Positions 60,572 to 64,000 of a DNA stretch of 64,000 nt are shown here, piece after piece. Origin of the DNA: Aggregatibacter aphrophilus ATCC 33389. GTDB taxonomy: Bacteria > Pseudomonadota > Gammaproteobacteria > Enterobacterales > Pasteurellaceae. The number at the start of each line of letters is the position of its first letter. Positions within the stretch are counted from its first letter, which is position 1. Both the position numbers and the translations under genes were made by a program. The notes beneath the pieces are model-generated. The model searched no databases and was not told the origin of the DNA. It worked only from the letters and a program-made list of their open reading frames with translations. The DNA lies in assembly GCF_900636915.1 (NCBI RefSeq), contig NZ_LR134327.1, positions 1,364,001 to 1,428,000 on the forward strand, read 5' to 3'.

Positions 60572-61528
60572 TTATTGTTTATCTGACAAAGAATTTACTG
60601 AAACTAAAACTTTTTCAAGTGCTTGCGTGGGATGTAAGCTGTCGAGCCATTGAATAGGTGATTTCCAACCTCGCAACCAAGTAATCTGACGTTTGGCTAA
60701 TTGACGGGTGGCGCAAATTCCTCGGAAAATCATTTCTTTATGATCATAATCGCCGCGTAAATATTCCCACATTTGACGATAACCCACACTCCGAATGGAG
60801 GGTAAATTCTCTTTTAAATCAGAACGTTGGTACAGTTTTTCGACCTCTTGTTGAAAACCAAGTTCAATCATTTTATGAAAACGCTGCTCAATTCGAAGAT
60901 GTAAGACCTCTCGCTGTTCCGGTGCAATAGCAAATTGCAAAATGTCATAAGGCAAGGCTTCGCCTTTTTGTGCCGTTAATTCTGTTAAGGTCTTACCTGT
61001 TAAATAAAATACTTCCAACGCGCGATTAATACGCTGAGAGTCATTGGGGTTAATGCGTTGTGCCGAAATGGGATCAATTTTCGCTAATTCCTGATGCAAA
61101 CCGCTCCAACCGATTTGCATGGCTTTTGTTTCAATTTCCGACCGCACTTTTTCATCGGCAGAAGGCAATGGCGAAAGCCCTTCCAATAAGGCTTTGTAAT
61201 ATAACATGGTGCCACCTACCAACAATGGAATTTTACCTTGCGCGGTAATATCTTGCATTTCTCGAAGAGCATCATGACAGAAGTTCATGGCTGAATAACT
61301 TTCTGCCGGATCGCAAATATCAATTAAACGATGGGGCGCCAATGCCAATTCTTCCGCTGTTGGTTTCGCCGTGCCAATATCCATGCCACGATAAATTAAC
61401 GCAGAATCTACGCTAATTACTTCTACGGGTAACTGTTGGCGCAGTTGGATGGCTAAATCCGTTTTACCGGAAGCTGTCGGGCCCATTAAAAAAATTGCAG
61501 GTGGTTTATGTTCGGAATGTTGCATCAT
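60572..61528 (-). CDS. miaA: tRNA dimethylallyltransferase MiaA
   Basis: MiaA adds an isopentenyl group to A37 of tRNAs that read UNN codons. The 318-residue product has the P-loop [12 protein letters not shown], then [20 protein letters not shown] and [15 protein letters not shown]. Two ATGs (61528, 61525) follow a TTG at 61534; the first ATG is preferred, 2 bases past the mutL stop. The order amiB-mutL-miaA-hfq-hflX is that of enterics. Confidence 0.96.
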   Translation of the reverse strand: MMQHSEHKPPAIFLMGPTASGKTDLAIQLRQQLPVEVISVDSALIYRGMDIGTAKPTAEELALAPHRLIDICDPAESYSAMNFCHDALREMQDITAQGKIPLLVGGTMLYYKALLEGLSPLPSADEKVRSEIETKAMQIGWSGLHQELAKIDPISAQRINPNDSQRINRALEVFYLTGKTLTELTAQKGEALPYDILQFAIAPEQREVLHLRIEQRFHKMIELGFQQEVEKLYQRSDLKENLPSIRSVGYRQMWEYLRGDYDHKEMIFRGICATRQLAKRQITWLRGWKSPIQWLDSLHPTQALEKVLVSVNSLSDKQ

Positions 61529-61530
61529 AA

Positions 61531-63378
61531 TCAATCGGCTAATTGGGTTAAATAAGGCTGCCAGTTAATTTCTAAGAATAAGTCGGAAAGCTGAATATGG
61601 CTTTGTTTGTTCAATAATTGTTCTATTTCGGTAAGCATTGTGACGGCATCCGCCAAAACCTGAATCGGTGGAAAATCTAATTGCGCTAAAAGTGCGGTCA
61701 AAAATTCCGATAGATTTTCAACCGGCTCATTGAGTAGGGCAATAATCAACTGTTGTAAGTTTTGTCGACGTAAGTGGGCAGAGACCTTTTGTAAGGTGAT
61801 TTTGCGTTGTGCGTCCTCTGCCAAAAAATCAAAACCGACTTGCGTAAACCATGCTTTCTGCTGTTGCCAAGCTTGCCATTGCGTTTCCGACAAGCGAAAT
61901 ATCACCGGAATCAGCAAGGGTTGTGACGTTGCGGTTAAGGTTAAATTTAGCTCAAGTTTTAACCGTTGTAAGCGGGACAACGATAATAAATAAAAATGCC
62001 GCTCTTGCTGTAATAACAATGCATGATTGCCCACTAATGCAAGGGCATGTAAACAAGTGGACCGTGGTTTGCTATCTTCGCTGATCGTTATTTTCGATCG
62101 GCTCGGCGCGGTTGAATCCATCCACAAATACTTATGCGCATCTAACACGCTTGGCGTGATATTGTCGCTGTTAAAGTGCGGTGGATTTTGTCGGTGTTTT
62201 TGTGATGAATGATATGCGCCTTCAGAAGGCTGTTTTTCAACACAGTAACCCGTCGAATATGTGCTTGGTTGCGTAAACATATTCGGACCTGCCGCAGAAC
62301 GATTCGGTTTGCTTGATACTTCCCACAATCCCATCGGTTCTTGAATTTTACGTTCTGTTTCGGTAGCGGAAAAATCTAATGATTCGGAGGTTAGCGCATG
62401 GCTAATGCCTTGAGTAATAAAATCATGCACCAAACGGGATTGATGAAAACGTACTTCATGTTTGGTGGGATGCACGTTCACATCGACATCATTTGGATTG
62501 AGATCGATAAACAACACAAAGGCAGGATATTGATCGTTACTTAAATATTCTGCATAGGCCTGACGGATAGCATGAGTAATAATTTTGTCACGCACCATAC
62601 GACCGTTTACATAACAATAATTCAAATCATTTTGTGGGCGGTTAAAGTGTGGTAACGCGATCCAGCCGGATAAATGAAGATCATCGTGTTTCCAATCAAT
62701 TTGTAGCGCATTTTGGATAAAATCATCACCACAAATAGCCGCAACGCGTTTTAATTTTTGCTCATTTGTTACCGCACTTTTATATTGCCGCAATACTTTG
62801 CCATTATGGGTGAGGGTAAAGCTGATATTAAATTTGGCTAAGGCAATGCGGCGAATGACTTCATCAATATGGGAAAATTCCGTTTTTTCAGAACGTAAAA
62901 ATTTACGGCGGGCAGGCGTGTTAAAAAACAAATTGGCTACTTCAACCGTGGTGCCAATAGGATGAGAGGCCGGTTGAATGGTGGTTTCCATATCTCGCCC
63001 CTGAGCATAAACTTGCCAAGCCTCATGTTGTTCGGCAGTGCGGGAAGTGAGTGTTAAACGGGAAACAGAGCTGATACTGGCAAGAGCTTCGCCACGAAAG
63101 CCTAAACTTAAAATGGCTTCTAAATCGGCTAAATCGGCGATTTTACTGGTGGCATGGCGGGCAAGGGCAAGGGCCAACTCTTCTTTAGCAATGCCGATGC
63201 CATTGTCACGAATACGAATTAAACCAGCCCCCCCATTTTCGATATCAATTTGAATTTTATCGGCGCCGGCATCTAGGCTATTTTCCACCAGTTCTTTTAC
63301 TACCGATGCAGGGCGTTCTACTACTTCTCCGGCAGCAATTTGGTTAGCTAATTGAGGTGATAAAACGCGAATAGTCAT
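61531..63378 (-). CDS. mutL: DNA mismatch repair protein MutL
   Basis: MutL couples MutS to MutH and UvrD in methyl-directed repair. The 615-residue product has a GHKL ATPase N-terminus with [18 protein letters not shown] and [11 protein letters not shown], a variable linker (about 340-420) and a C-terminal dimerisation domain. The endonuclease motif DQHAxxE is absent, as expected for organisms using MutH. It overlaps the amiB stop by one base (TAATG). Confidence 0.97.
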   Translation of the reverse strand: MTIRVLSPQLANQIAAGEVVERPASVVKELVENSLDAGADKIQIDIENGGAGLIRIRDNGIGIAKEELALALARHATSKIADLADLEAILSLGFRGEALASISSVSRLTLTSRTAEQHEAWQVYAQGRDMETTIQPASHPIGTTVEVANLFFNTPARRKFLRSEKTEFSHIDEVIRRIALAKFNISFTLTHNGKVLRQYKSAVTNEQKLKRVAAICGDDFIQNALQIDWKHDDLHLSGWIALPHFNRPQNDLNYCYVNGRMVRDKIITHAIRQAYAEYLSNDQYPAFVLFIDLNPNDVDVNVHPTKHEVRFHQSRLVHDFITQGISHALTSESLDFSATETERKIQEPMGLWEVSSKPNRSAAGPNMFTQPSTYSTGYCVEKQPSEGAYHSSQKHRQNPPHFNSDNITPSVLDAHKYLWMDSTAPSRSKITISEDSKPRSTCLHALALVGNHALLLQQERHFYLLSLSRLQRLKLELNLTLTATSQPLLIPVIFRLSETQWQAWQQQKAWFTQVGFDFLAEDAQRKITLQKVSAHLRRQNLQQLIIALLNEPVENLSEFLTALLAQLDFPPIQVLADAVTMLTEIEQLLNKQSHIQLSDLFLEINWQPYLTQLAD

Positions 63379-64000
63379 TATTTTTTACCCTGGTCTTCCG
63401 TCAACTTAATTTTTTGTCCGCTCAACACTTTGCCATTTTTTAATTGTGGATTCAATTTTAGCAGTTTATTCGGCGCAATCTTATATTCGCGAGCAATGGA
63501 ATAAAGGGTTTCATTTTTCTTCACCGTGTGGAATTTTGGTACCGCTTCTTTGACTTCCGGTTTGGTTTTTCCTTGTGTTTTTGGCGATTTATCTACTGGC
63601 TTAGGCGTTTCGGTCTCTTTTCCTTTTTCTGTTTTATTAGAGGTTTCCGCTTTAGCTATTGCCGGAATTTTAAGATTTTCACCTATCAATAACTCTTTTC
63701 GTTTCAATTTATTTAACGTCAGAATGTCGTTTGCCGAAACTTTATATTTTTCCGCTAATTTGCCTAAGGTTTCACCACGTTTTACTTTATGGCGAACACC
63801 ACTGTCTTTCACTTCAACTATGTTGTTTTCCTTAGTTTTAACAGATTTATCTTCAGTTGTCGGGATATTTTTTCCGTTGTCCGGAATTTTAATCGTTTCC
63901 CCAACCCATAATGCTTTTCGTTTTAATTTATTTAACGCAATAATATCAGCTGTACTAACATGATATTTTTCTGCTAATTTACCTAATCCTTCACCGGATT
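63378..64000 (-). CDS. amiB: N-acetylmuramoyl-L-alanine amidase AmiB, C-terminal part
   Basis: The minus-strand frame is open to the window edge, so only the C-terminal about 206 residues are present. They hold three LysM repeats: [20 protein letters not shown] (partial, at the edge), [20 protein letters not shown] and [20 protein letters not shown], joined by Lys/Thr/Pro-rich linkers. LysM domains bind peptidoglycan. The identity as AmiB rests on this arrangement and on its position before mutL; the amidase catalytic domain would be outside the window. Confidence 0.85.
   Translation of the reverse strand, partial: SGEGLGKLAEKYHVSTADIIALNKLKRKALWVGETIKIPDNGKNIPTTEDKSVKTKENNIVEVKDSGVRHKVKRGETLGKLAEKYKVSANDILTLNKLKRKELLIGENLKIPAIAKAETSNKTEKGKETETPKPVDKSPKTQGKTKPEVKEAVPKFHTVKKNETLYSIAREYKIAPNKLLKLNPQLKNGKVLSGQKIKLTEDQGKK

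Overview
The window is a contiguous chromosomal segment from a member of the Pasteurellaceae, most like Aggregatibacter or Haemophilus. The evidence is the dense scatter of the Hin-type DNA uptake signal (core AAGTGCGGT, often as inverted pairs acting as terminators), the 16S/23S sequences, and gene neighbourhoods matching H. influenzae. These include tyrR without its sensory domain, nlpD without a following rpoS, sapABCDF, and molC followed by a ModA-like gene. I favour Aggregatibacter over Haemophilus, but that is inference. Almost everything here is core genome. I see no prophage, insertion sequence, CRISPR array or integrative element.

Layout. 1-9.5 kb: a YibN-like rhodanese protein, a Dcu C4-dicarboxylate transporter with an FNR-like site, cydDC (thiol exporter needed for cytochrome bd), a secreted putative glycosidase, and a sodium symporter with a 30-residue partner overlooked by ordinary ORF length cut-offs. 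8.8-15.6 kb: rluE, an MgtC-like gene, an old-yellow-enzyme reductase, a lipoprotein and selAB. 15.8-23.4 kb: proS, an EmrE-type pump, sdhE, the envelope stress operon rpoE-rseA-rseB-rseC behind a near-consensus sigma-E promoter, mobB, an MFS pump and selC (tRNA-Sec). With selAB this gives three of the four selenocysteine-insertion genes. 23.4-24.9 kb: a MerR regulator divergent from a Tat-signal hydrolase and an EthD-like gene.

24.9-30.2 kb: a minus-strand run, ftsB-ispD-ispF-truD-surE-yqaA-small lipoprotein-nlpD. It joins division, isoprenoid synthesis, RNA modification and cell-wall hydrolase activation. The small lipoprotein looks like a copy of the NlpD N-terminus. 30.3-37.8 kb: rpe-gph-trpS, marC, the ABC-F gene yheS, recA (LexA box within the promoter spacer), recX and ridA. 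37.9-41.5 kb: a frameshifted lysozyme-inhibitor-like gene, tkt and tal. 41.7-47.3 kb: a complete rRNA operon (16S, tRNA-Glu, 23S, 5S) with promoter, boxA sites, processing stems and terminator. 47.4-53.4 kb: a YhbP-like gene and sapABCDF.

53.5-55.0 kb is a deletion scar. The tail of a LysR regulator abuts a headless molC, followed by an apparently intact ModA-like gene. 55.2-58.7 kb: ycjX-ycjF-tyrR. 58.7-64 kb: hflX-hfq-miaA-mutL-amiB on the minus strand, with amiB running off the end.

The most notable items are the A9 frameshift in the lysozyme-inhibitor gene, the LysR/molC junction, the secreted clan GH-A-like protein, the NlpD-derived small lipoprotein, the MerR/Tat-hydrolase/EthD cassette and the nested palindromes between gph and trpS. 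I did not find a clear multi-gene system of an unknown kind.
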